Origin: Zingiber officinale
Taxonomy: Eukaryota > Streptophyta > Magnoliopsida > Zingiberales > Zingiberaceae
Direction of reading: 5' to 3'
NCBI RefSeq assembly: GCF_018446385.1
Contig: NC_056000.1
Coordinates: forward strand, 31,016,011 to 31,080,010
DNA: 64,000 nucleotides
The translations under genes and the position numbers were made by a program. Positions 46,748 to 60,103 of the stretch are shown here, one piece after another; position 1 is the stretch's first letter, and the number at the start of each line of letters is the position of its first letter. The notes beneath the pieces are model-generated. The model was not told where the DNA came from and made no database searches. It was given only the letters and a program-made list of their open reading frames with translations.

Positions 46748-47249
46748 CTGAAGATAATTAGCAACGGGGTCCAGATCGGGCGTGTAAGAGACGCTCGACC
46801 CATCGGTCGAGTTATAAGCAAGTGTTGCCCTCGTGCCTAAAGCTAATCAGCCACGAGGTCTAGACCGGGGTGGAAAAGACACACGAGCCAATCGACCTTG
46901 TGATTAGCGAGCAAGTCCCTCGCGCAAGTGTTAGAGACTGTTGACCTGAGCGATGAGTTAAGCAGACCTCCGTAGCCAAAAAACTTTATAGCACCGAACG
47001 AGAGCACGGGGATTCATACTTAGAAGATTTTTACAAACTACACTAATGAGGGGCCACAAGATTATAGAATGGTAAACCGGATAGCCATAAAGCGTCGAGC
47101 GGAGACGCATCAAATTATACTTAGAATATTAAACAAGGCACTACATCGAAAGAACTTTAAAAGCGCTGAATGGGCGCATATTTATTCATACTTAGATATT
47201 TTTACAAAGTGCTAGGGGGGAGTACAGAAAGCTAAGAAAACACTTAAAG

Positions 47250-48154
47250 AGGAAACTACGCTAAGTAATCAAGGACCTCATCTGGAAGCGACTCGGTGAT
47301 CTTATCCCTGTTTATAATTCTGCTCATCAAATCTAGTGAGAGATAGACGTCTTCCTTGAGTTGTTGGAGGGTCCCATTGATGCCATAATAAAAGAGGTGG
47401 ATAGTCCAATCGGTAAACATGTCGTTAAAGGCATTAGAGCGAAGGTAGTCTACTCTGAATGATTCCAACTGGTTGGGTTCCTCCGCTTTATACTTATCGA
47501 AGGCTAACTTAGATGCCTCCAACTCAGCTTTAAGGGCAGCTAGCTCAGTATCTTTTGCTTCAAGCTAGACCTAACTCTCCACTTGCTCAACCTTTTGGTT
47601 GACCTACTCGATTGCTAGAGTAGCTTCCGCCTCCTTAAGATTCTGTCCTAAGACCTGAGGCTCTTTGTTTTTTTATGTCAATGTCTTTGATGGCTCGGAA
47701 CTTGGCGTTAGTAGAATTTATCTTTGACTCAAAGTTATGAGCCTGCTTGGTCAGCCGATCGAGTTGCAGGGTCAGCTCGTGACTCTTATTCTTCTCCATG
47801 GTGAACACCCACTCGAAGCCCAACAGCTACTCGGAGTTCCACTCGAAGTCCTTCTTCGGTTGGGCAACCTCCGTTGTGAGCTACTCAACCTGTGCCCCTG
47901 TGGTGTGGGCTTGGCCAGACGGGCCCACAACTACTGGTTCTCCTGCTCCAGAAACATTAGCCATTGGCAGAGTGCAAAGCTCTCCACCCAGAACTGCAAA
48001 CCCAAAGAAGGATTAGTGCCGATCAAGAAATGCAAAGGGAATACTTAGTAAAAATTTACCCACATGGATTTCTGAGTGAAGCCGTCAACCGTCTCCCTGG
48101 GCGGAAAGGTCGCTGCCCTAGCCCGGACATCTACCCATGTTTGGGCAATAGCGT
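47250..48154 (-). mobile_element. Antisense ORF remnant of Tat element 1
   Basis: Minus-strand fragments (about 47,820-47,640, MEKNKSHELTLQLDRLTKQ; about 47,520-47,256, MEASKLAFDKYKAEEPN, LMSRIINRD) match in style the coiled-coil C-terminal part of the protein at 59,120-59,790. They lie opposite to pol, as in Grande-like Tat elements. It is broken and cut by the copia element at 48,155. Confidence 0.6.
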
Positions 48155-50020
48155 TGTGATATGTCCAATGTGGTATGTGTTAAAACATGTTTCGTAAACA
48201 TGCACAGTGGAAAATAAAATAATAATAATTCTTAAATGATTACATCACACGCATCACATGCATATAAGGATACAATATGCCAAACATGATCACATAATTA
48301 ATTTTTTTTACGGAAAGTAAATTTACGCCAAGTATACCTTACGGATAACCTATAACGAGAAGAGCATCAACCATAGCGGTGTTGTTAAATCTCACCTCTA
48401 TTCGTATCCGCGCCGAGCTCCTCAAGATAACTCCTTGAGTACAAGCCTCTCCTTCGGAAGGTACTAGTCACGAGCGAAGAAGAGGGATTAAGAGGAAGAG
48501 GAAGAGAAGCACACAAGGAAGAGATTTCTTCCTTGTGGTGGTCATGGCAACAAGGGGAAGGGCTTCCCCTTGTTAGCGGCGGCAAAGAGAGAGGGGAGAG
48601 GGAGAGGAAAAGAGAAATTGGGTTAAGGTTTTCCAAAAACCTTACAAGTCAATTAATGATTTCATGTGTATAATTTTCTCTTAACCATATCAACATATAG
48701 CCCTGATTAATAAGTTAAATTAGAAAGCCCAAATCCAACCTATTATCCTTTAACAAAAAATTAGCTCATTGATCCTTTAGTTTGGTTCACAACTAAACCA
48801 AGTTGGTTCATGACTAATTCATGATTAAACCAAGTTGGTTCATGACAAATATAGTCCAACTCTTCCATAAGAGATGTGGTTCATCCACACTTCCATTGCG
48901 ACAAATATTTTTATATTTGTCCTATATATGGTCCAACCAAACATTATCTCTTGATCTAAGAATCTTATTCTTTAACTTGTTTTACATCTTTTAAAGACTC
49001 GTTAGTGTGTGTGACCCGATAGGTTCTCGATTTATCTTGGTCGTCCATAATTAACTACTTAATTATAGAACGATCATGAGTGGGCACCTAGTAGTACATC
49101 ATCCTCAATTAGTTAGAAAATCATAGTTGATATTAGAATTAATTCTAAACCCTTCAGTAGCTACACCGAGTCGTGTCTTGTTCCTTTCACTCATCTTATA
49201 CCCACTTGGTTCAGGACATAGTCTATGTGTCTTGTCCCCACTAGGCTGACTATGTCACACATAGTCCAAGTAATACTTGCTCGTTTTGCGGATTCAAATT
49301 ACTCGTACATGTGTACAAGAGTCTCACTCTTAACATGTAATGCTTTGACCAAAGACTTTGATTAATAATCCTAACGAGTGGCTATAGGGTATACGTCTCC
49401 TTGCAAGGAGTAGTGAATCCTCTGTGGGTTATCCAAACACCTTCGGACACTTCAATTTATACCTAATCATCCCAGATTCATACCTCAATGAGATGCTTGC
49501 TTAAGATGCCAAAGTATTCATAACCAAGATGACTTGTATATCTCAAGTAGAAGGAAACTTGCATTCGTACTGCAGTAAAAACTTTACAGACATATCTATA
49601 TATATGTAGAGAATCATATGAAGTCTTACAGCGAATTACTCCAATGAACTAGTTACCATAACCAACATCCACGTTTGGCTCTCGACATTCCAATGTCTCC
49701 AGCAAGTGAGAAAACAGCTGCTTGGCCAAACCAAGGAGTATAATTCGTGCTAGTCTTACAAAATTGATGATGTCCGAATGTATTAATTCGACGATTAGGG
49801 AAATTTTAATATATTCATAATTACACATGTAGAGATAATCACTAGTTACAATCCAATCACAAATTCTCTCATGTTATGAATTATATTACGGACTTTCAGT
49901 AAATGAATTTAAGATAATCAAACATATAATATGAACTCAAATAGTGAATCTATACTTATCAAATAAATATAAAAAAAAATCGTTAGGCGGTTGTCTTAGG
50001 ACATCCCTTAAATTCTAACA
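48155..50020 (-). repeat. 3' LTR of copia element 3
   Basis: About 1,866 bp. The right end (TTCTAACA on plus, 50,020) is clear because RNase H and a purine-rich tract adjoin it. The left end at 48,155 is set by the change from Tat-type GC-richer DNA and is less certain. Confidence 0.6.
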
Positions 50021-51769
50021 CTCTCACTTGGCCTAAAGTCAATCGCCATAATGTTCTAAACCGTAAACACAGACGTGACTCTCAAACATGTTTTGTGGTA
50101 AAGCCTTTGTCAAAAGATTCGCTAGATTCCTTTCAGTGGGAATTTTCTTGAGTTGTATTTCTTTCCTACTAACAATCTCCCTGATTAGATGATAACGACG
50201 AAGCACATGTTTTGATCGTTGATAAGATCTCAATTCCTTTGCTTGTACAATGGCTCCAGTGTTGTCACAGTAAATAGGTAATGCTTCAATAATAGATGGA
50301 ACCACTCCAAGTTCAGTAATGAACTTTTTGATCCAAATCGCTTCCTTTATTGCTTTCGAAGCTGTAATGTATTCCGCCTCACAGGTAGAATCTGCAATAG
50401 TATCTTGCTTGGAACTTTTCAACTAACTGCACCTCTATTTAATATGAATATGAATCCAGACTGGGACTTGGAGTTATCTTTGTCCGTCTGGAAACTAGCA
50501 TCTGCATATCCGCGTATGATCATATCACCATCTCCATAAACTAAGAACATATCCTTAGTTCTCCTTAAGTACTTAAGGATCATCTTGACAGCCACCCAAT
50601 AATCCATTCCTGAATTAGACTGGTATCTGCTCGTAACACTCAGAGCATATGATACATCGAGTCTTGTATATAACATAGCATACATGATAGATCCTATTGC
50701 AGATGCATAAGATATCTTATCCATGCAAATCCTCTCGTCTTTTGTGCATGAACACATAGACTTCGAAAGTTGAATTCCATGCCTCATAGGTATGAAACCT
50801 TTCTTGGATTTAGACATGCTAAACTATTTTAGCACTCTGTCTATATACGTCAACTATGAAAGACCAAACAAGCTTTTCGATCTATCTCTATAGATTTTCA
50901 TCCCGAAGATGTAAGTTGCTTCTCCCATGTCTTTCATGGAGAACGTATTGGACAACCAAACTTTAACTGATTGTAGAATTAACACATCGTTTCCTATAAG
51001 CAATATGTCATCAACATATAATATTAAGAATGCGACTACACTCCCATTAACCTTTTGATACACACAAGGTTCGTCTAGATTTAGTGAGAAATCAAACTAT
51101 TTGATCGCATCATCAAAACAGATATTCCAACTCCTGGATGCTTGCTTTAGTCCATAAATAGATCGTTGAAGCTTGTATATTTTATTTTTGTTGATAGATG
51201 TAAAGCCTTCAGGTTATGTCATATACACATCCTCGAGCAGATTTCCATTAAGAAAGTTGTTTTCACATACATCTGTCATATCTCATAATCATGATGAGCT
51301 GATATGGCTAGGAGTATTCGAATGGATTTAAACATGACCATAGGTGAGACAGTTTCGTCATAGTCAATGCCTTGTCTTTGACGATAACCTTTCTCCACCA
51401 ACCTTGTCTTGTAGGTAATAATATTACCATCCATGTCAGTATTCTTTTTGAAAACTCATTTGCACCCTATAGGCGTAATGTTTTTAGGTGGGTCCACCAA
51501 GTTTCAAACTTAGTTTTCGTACTTCATGGTTGTAAATCACTTATCTTTTTCTGGACTATTCGGAGTCTCTTCATAATCAGTAGGTTTCTCATTCTCAATA
51601 AGTAATATATCATTCGATTCTCTTACAAGAAATCCATATCTCTCAGGAATATTGCATGTCCTACCTGATCTACGAGGAGGTTGTGTATAATCAGTTGTGG
51701 TTTTTGACTAGGCATCTCATTAGTGTTTATTAATGCCCCTTGAATTTCATCAAGTTCAACCATACTTCC

Positions 51770-52695
51770 ACTTGATTAGTGGTTGATCGGGCATGTATTT
51801 CCCAATCGACAAAGGGCCGGTCCAAGTGAAGCGCCCATTTAGCTAAGATCATCAGACGACCATGACAAAGCAGAGGAGCATGCGTTTGACCGGAGCATTA
51901 GTTTGGTCAGGTGGAAACAAATTATTGAGACTTGTCACCACGCGGAGGAGCAGCCGAGTCTGGCCAAGCGGAGGAATACTCAACCGAGCAGCTATCACGC
52001 TCGGTCGAGCAGATGGATCACTAACATATCCTTCGAGGAGATAGCGCCACTAACACAAGACTTGGTCAACGGACGTATCGTACTGTCTTGTTAGGGATAT
52101 GCAAACCCTGTTAAGGTATAATGTCAAAGACACTTTCCTGACACGTCCTTTTATATGAAAAATTGGAGAACGTGTCCATGATCAATTGGAGAATGTGGCC
52201 ACGTCGCGAGAGAAGTGCGCACGTCGCACACTAGGGCACTATATAAAAGGGGTTCATACACTAGTAGAGGTGTCGAAACCAAATTTAAAATTCGGATTTC
52301 GTGTTTCTACACTCATATGCATAGCAGAAATTTAAAATTTTATTTATGATTTAACAATTAAATCAAAAGAGTGCTCGTATGATTTTAAAATAGACATAAG
52401 CATGATCTTTATCTAAGCATGTATTACAATATAACCGTATAAGTAAGATCTTTAAAAGCATAACAAAGATAAATTATCATGTGATTGATTCATATAATGC
52501 TAATTTAATCATTTTATTTAGACATGCTAAACTATTTAAAATAAACATATTAGATCATTTAAGTAAAACCTACATAAAACTATATATGAATCAATGTAAA
52601 AGTATAAACATACCTTCCAAACAGCCTATGTTTAGGAATGACTCCAACTATTCCGATTGTAGCGAAATAACTCCTCGTTGTTGTCACGAGCTCGT
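51770..52695. mobile_element. Insert within copia element 3
   Basis: Sequence foreign to pol. A GC-rich part (about 51,777-52,268) ends in CTATATAAAAGGGGTTCA, like a gypsy LTR core promoter. It is followed by an AT-rich part (about 52,269-52,695) that resembles LTR end sequence. It is probably two LTR pieces. Ends and target duplications were not resolved. Confidence 0.4.
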
Positions 52696-55600
52696 ACTTC
52701 CTTCATTGTATCGAGTCGATATCAGATATCGCTTCCTTAAAGGATCTAGGATCACATTCATGATTAAAGTCATTTTGATTTCCTTCAAGGAGTAGACCAT
52801 ACCTTACAGGTAGTCTTGAGACCCTATCTGATCTCCTTAAAGTGTGTACTTGTTCTACTGTCTGTTGGAGTGTGAGCTCTATTATATTAGTTGTGGAATC
52901 ATCTCGAACCTCTTCGAGTTTTATCATCCCGCATTTTCTATCTAATAGAAACTCCTTCTCTAAGAAGGTGGCATTTCTTGAAATAAATATTTCTATTTTC
53001 TTGGGATTATAAAAAATAATATCCAACAGAGTTCTTTGGATATCCCACAAAATAATACAAAGTGGATTTACTATCCAATTTGTCTCCCACTGCTTGCTTC
53101 ACATAAGTAGGACATCCCCATATTTTAAAGTATGGATACTTGGGTTTCTCATCCATATTTCATATGGTGTCTTTTCTACTGCTTTTGTATGGACTTTATT
53201 CAACAACATTGCCGTAGTTTAGAGCGCATAGTCCCAAAACGATGGCGATAAATTAGTGAATCCCATCATAGATCGAACCATGTCCATTAGCATTCGATTA
53301 CGACGTTCTGCTATACCATTAAGCTGTGGTGTTGCAGGAGGAGTCCACTGTGAGAGAATCTCATTCTCTTTTAGATAGTTCTTAACTTTGTACTCAAGTA
53401 TTCTCCACCTTGATCTGATCGAAGCTTCTTAATACTTTTTCCCAGTTGTTTTTCTACTTCATTTCTAAACTATTTGAACTTTTCAAAAGATTCAGACTTA
53501 TATTTCATCAAATATATGCACCCATACCGTGAATAGTCATCAGTAAAAGTAATGAAATAGTAATGGACATATTTTGTGCTAACACTAAATGGACCACACA
53601 CATCGGTATGAATAAAATCCAACATATCATGCGCACGTTCCACTTGACCTTTAAAAGGTGCCTTAGTCATTTTTCCTTTTAGACAAGATTCACAAGTTGG
53701 TAGGGAATTTATGTATGACGAATCAAGCAATCCTTCACTTATTTAGTCATCCTTCTTTGAGAAATATGACCTAATCTAGCGTGCCATCTGTGTGCTTGAT
53801 TTGTACTATCTTCTTTTCTTTTCTTTGTTGTTGATTGCGCCTGTATATTGTTTATTGGAATATATTTTAATTTTAAGTTATAGAGATCATTTTCTAATTT
53901 ACCAGTCTCAATCAAACATTCATCCTTGTAAATATTACAAACACTTTTGCAAAAAGACAAGAATAACCACATTTATCAAGCATAGAAATAGAAACAATGT
54001 TTTTAACTAAGTCTGGAACAAATAAAACATTTCTTAAATATAACTAAAAATCATTACTCAAGATCAAAGTAATATCTCCTATAGTTCTCGCAGCAACTCT
54101 TGCTCCGTTCCTAAGTCTCAAGAAGGTCTCACCCTCTCTGAGTCTTTTACTTCTTGTCAACATCTGCAAATCATTGCAAAGATGAGATTCACGGCCAGTA
54201 TCTAATGCCTAAGAAGTTGGGTTAATATATACATTAACTTCTATATAGAGCATACCTTTGCCAGAACGCTTCTAATTAAGATACTCCTTACAATTGCGCC
54301 TCCAATGTCCAGGCTTATTGTAGTGGAAACAAACATGTTCTGACTAATTGGGCTTTGTGGGCCTTGGCTTCTTATTAGGCTTAATCTTCTTCATAGGGGC
54401 AGAATGCTTCTTTCCCTTTTTCTTTGGTCCTTTCTTGGATCCAAAAGATGAACCCACAAGGAAAATAAATTTTTTTCTTTTTCATGGTTGTTTCATAATT
54501 TGCAAGCATATTGACTAGCTCTTCAAGGGCAACCTCTAGCTTATTCATATTGAAATTAACCACAAAATTATCAAATGAGGAGGGGAGAGACAACAATATG
54601 ATGTATGTCGATAGCTCGTGTGAAATAACCAAGTCAAGGTTCAATAACTTTTCAATAAGCCCAATCATCTTGACTCCATGCTCATGGACCGAAGCCCCAT
54701 CTCGCATACGAGCCGTCATGAGCTCCTTGACAGTCGCATGCCTGACTGAACGAGTCTGTGCACCATACAACTCTTGTAGGTGTATGTGAATATCTTTAGC
54801 ATCCACAGTCTCCTCAAATCGCCTTTGCAGTTCATTTGACATTGAAGCTAGCATATAACATCTTGCTTGAAGATTATGGTCCGACCATTTTTCAAGTTTT
54901 TCCAACTCATTAGGGGTGGCATTAACAGGAGCCTCTTTTGGAGGTGCCTTATCTAATGTATATGCAATCTTTTTGGATGTCAGAACAATCTTTAAATTTC
55001 TTAACCAGTCAGAATAGTTAGGTCCAGTTAATTTGTTCTAATCAAGTATCACATATAGTGGATTCTGAGATGTCATATCAAAAATATACTGAAATGAAAA
55101 TAGATAATTAATATTACTAATCATTTTAAATAATTCATAAGACAAAATATGTGGACTTTTATATTTTAAATTACCTCACACTATTTTTGACATTTCCATC
55201 ACCCTCTAATGAAAATGAAAACTTATATTCCTTAGTAAGTATATAGATCTCAATTAGCCAATTGTGATCCCTAAATGATATCAACCGATCATAATTCCCA
55301 AAAGGTAGAACTCAATTACATCATATGCAACCTCTATGTAATTTGCCTCACGTTTGATAAGGACCCAATAATATGACGCTGATTATCTTTATGTGTCAAG
55401 CCAACCCATCAATGTTAGATTGTAATAGATAGTCGCCATGCATTCCCACAATGATATGAGCCGAAGTCATGGGAGTTCCACTCAATCCACATCATATATG
55501 TCAGTAGAAGACATAGCTTTCTGGCGTCCGAGCCTCCCCAATGATATGAGCTAGACATTGACCGCGAGTAGCTTTTATCATGCAACCACTGTTGATGGAA

Positions 55601-55992
55601 GGCAATGAAAATATATTCTTTTATTTTTCCCTTTATAACTTAATATAAATTTTGAATAATATTCAAAATGAGGGATTTTAATTTAAATATTTATATCATC
55701 ATTCGGAAGATATAATATGTTTTATGCATGTTTGCTGGATTCAAGCAACTATGTTATAGAATAATATACATACATATATCTAATACTATATATCAAATAT
55801 TTCATATTTTAAGGATGAGGAATCAGTGAGAGCCATTTGATCATCCTTCTTGCATCGTATGCATAATATCAAATATTTTAATATCAATTAATTAATTGAT
55901 CAATTTATGTTTCTTTAAATTTGATCGAAAGATTATCAACTAAATTGATAAATCAATTTATCTATAATAAATTTTGGTAAACTAATTGATCC

Positions 55993-56866
55993 TGTCTAAG
56001 CGCTGAGTCGACGGACGCTGGGGACGTGGCACGCTCCACTGTCTCCGACTGTTGGTATAGGTCTCCGGCGAACCTGCAAAGAAGCCGAGCCGGGAGGGGT
56101 TTCCCGGCGACGGCCCTCCGACGCTCAAGTCAGGCAACGAGAAATGAGAGAGGCAGTGTAACTGTGGCTACAGTAAGGGATCGCGCATACTTTCGTCGAC
56201 GTCTGGGGGTCCTTATATAGGACTCGGGGAAGTGCGGGCACGCTTCTCGATGTGTGCACGCTTCCCCAAACATACCTTAACGAGTCCAAGTCAGAAAAGT
56301 ACCCCTGACGTCATTCCGCAATCGTCCGAGCATATCCCGGATATGACAGTGGAAGCTTCCACCGTATGATCCTGTGTACGGCTCGACTGCCAACCCTGCT
56401 GCCTGTCGGCGGCAAACGTCTCGAGGATGATGTTATCTCCTGTCTCCTTTCGTCCTCTTGCGCCTCCTATCTGTTCCAGGGCCGAGCGGATCGGCCGCTC
56501 GGCAGGCATATCACTTCTGCCCCGGTTGTAGGTATCAGTCCGACTGGGAGGACTCTCGGTCGTATGCTCGGATGAGATTGCTCCTGCCTGTCTTTGTTGC
56601 CTTGTGCCCCGGCCGAACGGGCATCCTGCTTGGCCCTGAAACCTTTTTACCTTGAGCATCGGAAACCCGACCCCTAGTCGGGTTGTCTTTCCTTAGGTTC
56701 GGGGGATTCCCGGTCGGTCGACCTTCTCAATCCGGTCGCTCGGGAGGCCGGTCGACCCTCTCAGTCCGGTCGGTCGGGTCTCAGGGTTGAATCTCTTGAC
56801 CTTTGACCTCCACGTGTCGTTGACCTTCCGCCAACGAGGGTCCCCCGTCCTTACCACCGGATCACA
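55993..56866 (-). repeat. 3' LTR of Tat element 2
   Basis: An 874-bp GC-rich sequence, TGTCTA...TCACA on plus. On the minus strand CTATATAAGGACC (about 56,210) is a well-formed TATA region, agreeing with the element's orientation. Confidence 0.6.
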
Positions 56867-57619
56867 TGCCTCCCCTCTCAAGTCTAGTCGAATGAGGCGC
56901 TAAGTTCGACAGACTGGACTACCGGTCGGCCGGAGTGACACCGCTCTGCCACTTTCTGGAATGTTCCTCCTCACGACCGCTCGGCCTCTTACTGCCGCTG
57001 GCTTTGCTACCGTGTCAATGGTCAATGCTGACGCCCTTCGGATCTTCTCGAGATTCATGCAAATCCTTTCCATTAAGACCGGGCACAAGCGCTGCACGCC
57101 GTAATGGCGCTCATTAAATGCGCCCCTATGGCATGGCGCCACGTGGCGCCTCCGCGGGCGTCATCGTACGGCTCGGCGACGTTTCCGATGAGACATCGGC
57201 GGTTTGAAATGAATGGCCCGATGCGGGCCTCGGTTCTTTTGACCTGCATCCGACGGTCGAGGCCGATCGGGCTCGACCTTATAAATCCTTCACCTTCTTC
57301 CTCCGCCGCACCTTTGCCTTCGCGTGTCCCACATCCTTCTTCTATGCTTCAGCGTTCCGGCGACTCCGATTTTCTGTTTTCCGACAATTCTCCGCCTACT
57401 TCCTTCGATCCCCAGCTTCTTTTTAAGGTTCCTCCGCCTTTCTTCACTGTTTCCCTTGTGTTTTTTTATCAAGTTCTTGTCTTCTGGTCGATGTCCCCTT
57501 TATCATCTTCTTCCTTCTGCCGTGTGTCTTTTTCTTGCCTTTTGCTTTCTTGCCCGGTCGGACAATGGCCAGTTGTTCCCGATCCGCAGATCTCACTTTA
57601 GGCCCCTAGGTATACTACC

Positions 57620-59788
57620 ATGGAGTCTCGCTTCGATCGGCGCGACGCCGAGGCCTTGCTTGATGGTTATGATATTCCGTCCGACTTTGAACTCGTTCCC
57701 TCACCATCCGCTCGGCCTCACAAATCGCCGAGCGGAGCTATCTGTTTTTTCCGTGACCAATTCACAGCCGGTTTGCGGTTTCCTCTCCACCCCTTTTTCG
57801 TCGACGTTTGCAATTTCTTTGGTCTTCCGCTCGCCCAATTAGTTCACAACACTTTTCGTCTTTTGTGTGGAGTGGTGGTATTGTTCAAGATACACCGCAT
57901 TCCTCTCCACCCGGAAACTTTTTATTATTTTTATTATCCCAAGCAGTCTGAGCTGGGTACCTATCTATTCTAGGCTCAGCCCGGCCAAGTCTTCTTTGAT
58001 AAACTTCCCTCCTCCAATAAACACTAGAAGGAGTATTACGTCTATCTTTGTCTCCCTCAGCGGGCTCCCTTCCAAACCAAATGGTAGGTCGGGCCGCCTA
58101 CTTCTCCCGAGCTAAAAAGATTTAAGACTCGACCGGACTATCTCCAGGCCGTGAACATGCTTGCCGGTCTGAAGCTCGATATCAACAAGCTTCTGCCTGA
58201 AGGCGTACTGTACATATTCGGCCTGAGTCCCAGCCGAACTCCACTCCCGAGCAGCTTCGGTAAGAATTTCACTTGGGTATGTACTTTGAGTGCTAACTGA
58301 TTTTCTTCTTTTTCCTTTGCAGCGAATATCGTCATGGAGTTCGTGATGCTAGGGATTTTGAAGAGAAAAGCGGAGGCGCTTGAGGCGGCAGCCGCCAAGG
58401 AGATGAAGCAACTGGGCATCACCTCGGTTGGCTCTCACGAGGGTGAGAGCGGGACCAACGCGGAGGAGTCGGCCACTCAGGCCTCCCCCGTGGAGGTGAC
58501 GGGAGGCGCCACGTCAAACAGGGAACCGACCATCCAGGAGGAAGGCTCCGATCGGGAAGCGAGCGCCCGCTCAGACGAAAAAGGCGTCGGACGGAGATGC
58601 CGCAGCGCTCGGCTACTTCTGCTGTTCATGTGTCCGAGCAGACGGGCTCCGATTCTCGTGGGAAAACCCCAATGGTGGAGGCATTATTCTCCGATCGGAC
58701 TCCGTCTCAACTGAACCCGCCTGCCAACCCTATCGAGGCTGTGCCGATTAGCACTCTTCCACCTACCTCCCGCCGGGTCCAATGCTCGGTCATTTTGTCC
58801 AAGTTCTCCGCCCCGGCCTCTGCTCCCTCTGCGTCTGCTCACACGACTCCCGGCTGGAGCCGCACCATCAGGGCCACCCTGCACCTTCCCACCGAGGAGC
58901 TTTTGGCCGAGTCTGATCGACCGACAGTGCCCGAGCATACGATCACCATGAAGGGGCCCCTCGCCGAGATGTGGACCGACGCTCGGGCCCGTGTTTCGAT
59001 GATTCCACTCGGCAAGCTGGTTAATACCACATACAGCAGTCCACAGGGGTAAGCTCTATTTCCTCATCTTTATATAACCTTCCCGATTGGCCTTTTAATC
59101 TTACTGTGTACATCAGGGATGGGTGGAAGAAATTGCTGTCTCCAACCGACTGGCCATGGCGGATGAAGAGATGAAGAGGCTAAAGAGTTTGGGCGGCCCG
59201 TCCTCCCAGGGCCCTCATATGCCGAGCTGCAGAAAGAGCTCAAGAGGACCAAAGATTTGTTGGAGGCCGAGCGAAAGAAGACAGCCGACCAGGCCTATAC
59301 GCTGGCCGAACTCGAAAAACAGGTCAACTCTTGATCGAAAAATAAGCCTGGTCACCGATCGGAAGAAGCAAGCTATCGCCGATCTGGATAAGAAAAACGT
59401 CGAGGCGCGGGCCCTGGAGCAACGAGTTAAGGAGTTGAAGGAGCAGCTGGACGGCGAGAAGGCGGGCCGCTCGGGGGAGGCGACCAAACACAAGGACGAA
59501 CTGAAGACCCTGCAGGAGGCTCTTGAAGCTTCCCAAGCTGTCTTCAAAGAGTATCAAGAGGTCGAGCCAGGCCAAGTCGCAGCCCTGAAACTGCAGCACA
59601 CCCGCTTAAACGAATTTTCTGAGAAAGTCTGCGAGCCGATGTATACTGCCTTTGAGTTGGCCATTGCCGTCACGACGGACTATCTGAAGTCCAAGGGTCA
59701 GCTTCCCGACTCCGCTGCCAACCCGGAAGAAGACTACGTGGCGCTCCTTTCTTCCATCTCGAAGCACGTTTATAATTTCCTTGAATGA
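57620..59788 (+). mobile_element. Antisense ORF of Tat element 2 (putative gypsy-type transposon protein family)
   Basis: The N-terminal part (about 57,620-57,980, MESRFDRRDAEALLDGYDIP, phrases CFFRDQF and FPLHPFF) matches the family annotated as 'transposase (putative), gypsy type' (PF04195-like), common in plant Tat elements in antisense to pol. The middle (about 58,330-59,050) is Ser/Pro/Glu-rich. The C-terminal part (about 59,120-59,790) is a long coiled coil (KKNVEARALEQRVKELKEQL) ending DYVALLSSISKHVYNFLE. A GT/AG-like gap pattern suggests introns, which such ORFs are known to have. The role is unknown. Whole-length traces are present; I judge it partly broken. Confidence 0.6.
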
Positions 59789-60103
59789 AGTGTTTTTTGT
59801 AATCACTCCGACCGGCTCTAATGGCCTGAATTTTAATGAAGATATGCCGTCCTTTTGTTAGATTACTCTTTTTTCGTCAATACCTGTGTCTTCCGATCGG
59901 AGCACGAACTACTGCCGTTCGCGTCCCCCACCGACTCGTTAATCGTCTCTCGTCTTGCCTTCCTTGCTTTCACGAAGTATTTTCTGTAACTGGGCCGCTT
60001 GTCTGAACACATCCATCTCTTTAAATGGAATTCCTGTTGGATGTTCACGAAGTACCTTTTGTAACTTGGCCAATCGGCCGCTCGACTCATAGGTCGACCT
60101 TTT

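Larger units (their letters stand above)
40985..48154 (+). mobile_element. Decayed Tat-type Ty3/gypsy element 1
   Basis: Plus-strand gypsy pol remains: RT (about 41,015-41,310, with VYVDDILVK and RFLGYIVTERG), RNase H (about 41,560-41,770), a second archaeal-type RNase H start (IYVDGSSTRQGS, about 41,920-41,960) resuming after a solo LTR insertion, then zinc-binding and core integrase (about 45,060-46,150). The double RNase H points to the Tat lineage. After pol come a 59-bp tandem array (46,271-46,747) and an antisense ORF remnant (about 48,120-47,250), both usual for Tat elements. The 5' part is missing. The copy has many breaks. Confidence 0.8.
48155..55992 (-). mobile_element. Copia element 3 (Angela/Tork-like)
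   Basis: A minus-strand copia element: a 3' LTR at about 48,155-50,020, then going rightwards RNase H (about 50,420-50,040, TCEAEYITAS), RT (about 51,060-50,440, LYVDDILLIGND), integrase (about 53,730-52,710, CESCLKGKMTKAPF, FTDDYSRYG), the pre-integrase segment (about 53,970-53,740), gag (about 55,075-54,300) and a long 5' leader to 55,992. The 5' LTR is missing because Tat element 2 lies there. A foreign insert splits the RT/integrase junction (about 51,770-52,695). Many breaks; a fossil of middle age. Confidence 0.82.
55993..60103 (-). mobile_element. Tat-type gypsy element 2 (3' part)
   Basis: A minus-strand Tat element cut at its pol side by element C. It consists of a 3' LTR (55,993-56,866), an adjacent polypurine tract (minus GAGAGGGGAGG, near 56,868-56,880) and an antisense ORF on the plus strand (about 57,620-59,790). 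No pol is left in the window. The left boundary is sharp, where AT-rich copia leader gives way to GC-rich DNA at TGTCTAAGCGC. Confidence 0.7.

Noticed and set aside
57104-57601. 165-codon frame upstream of the Tat 2 antisense ORF
   Set aside because: Ser/Pro/Phe-rich reading of a leader region; no domain is visible and another frame overlaps it just as well.
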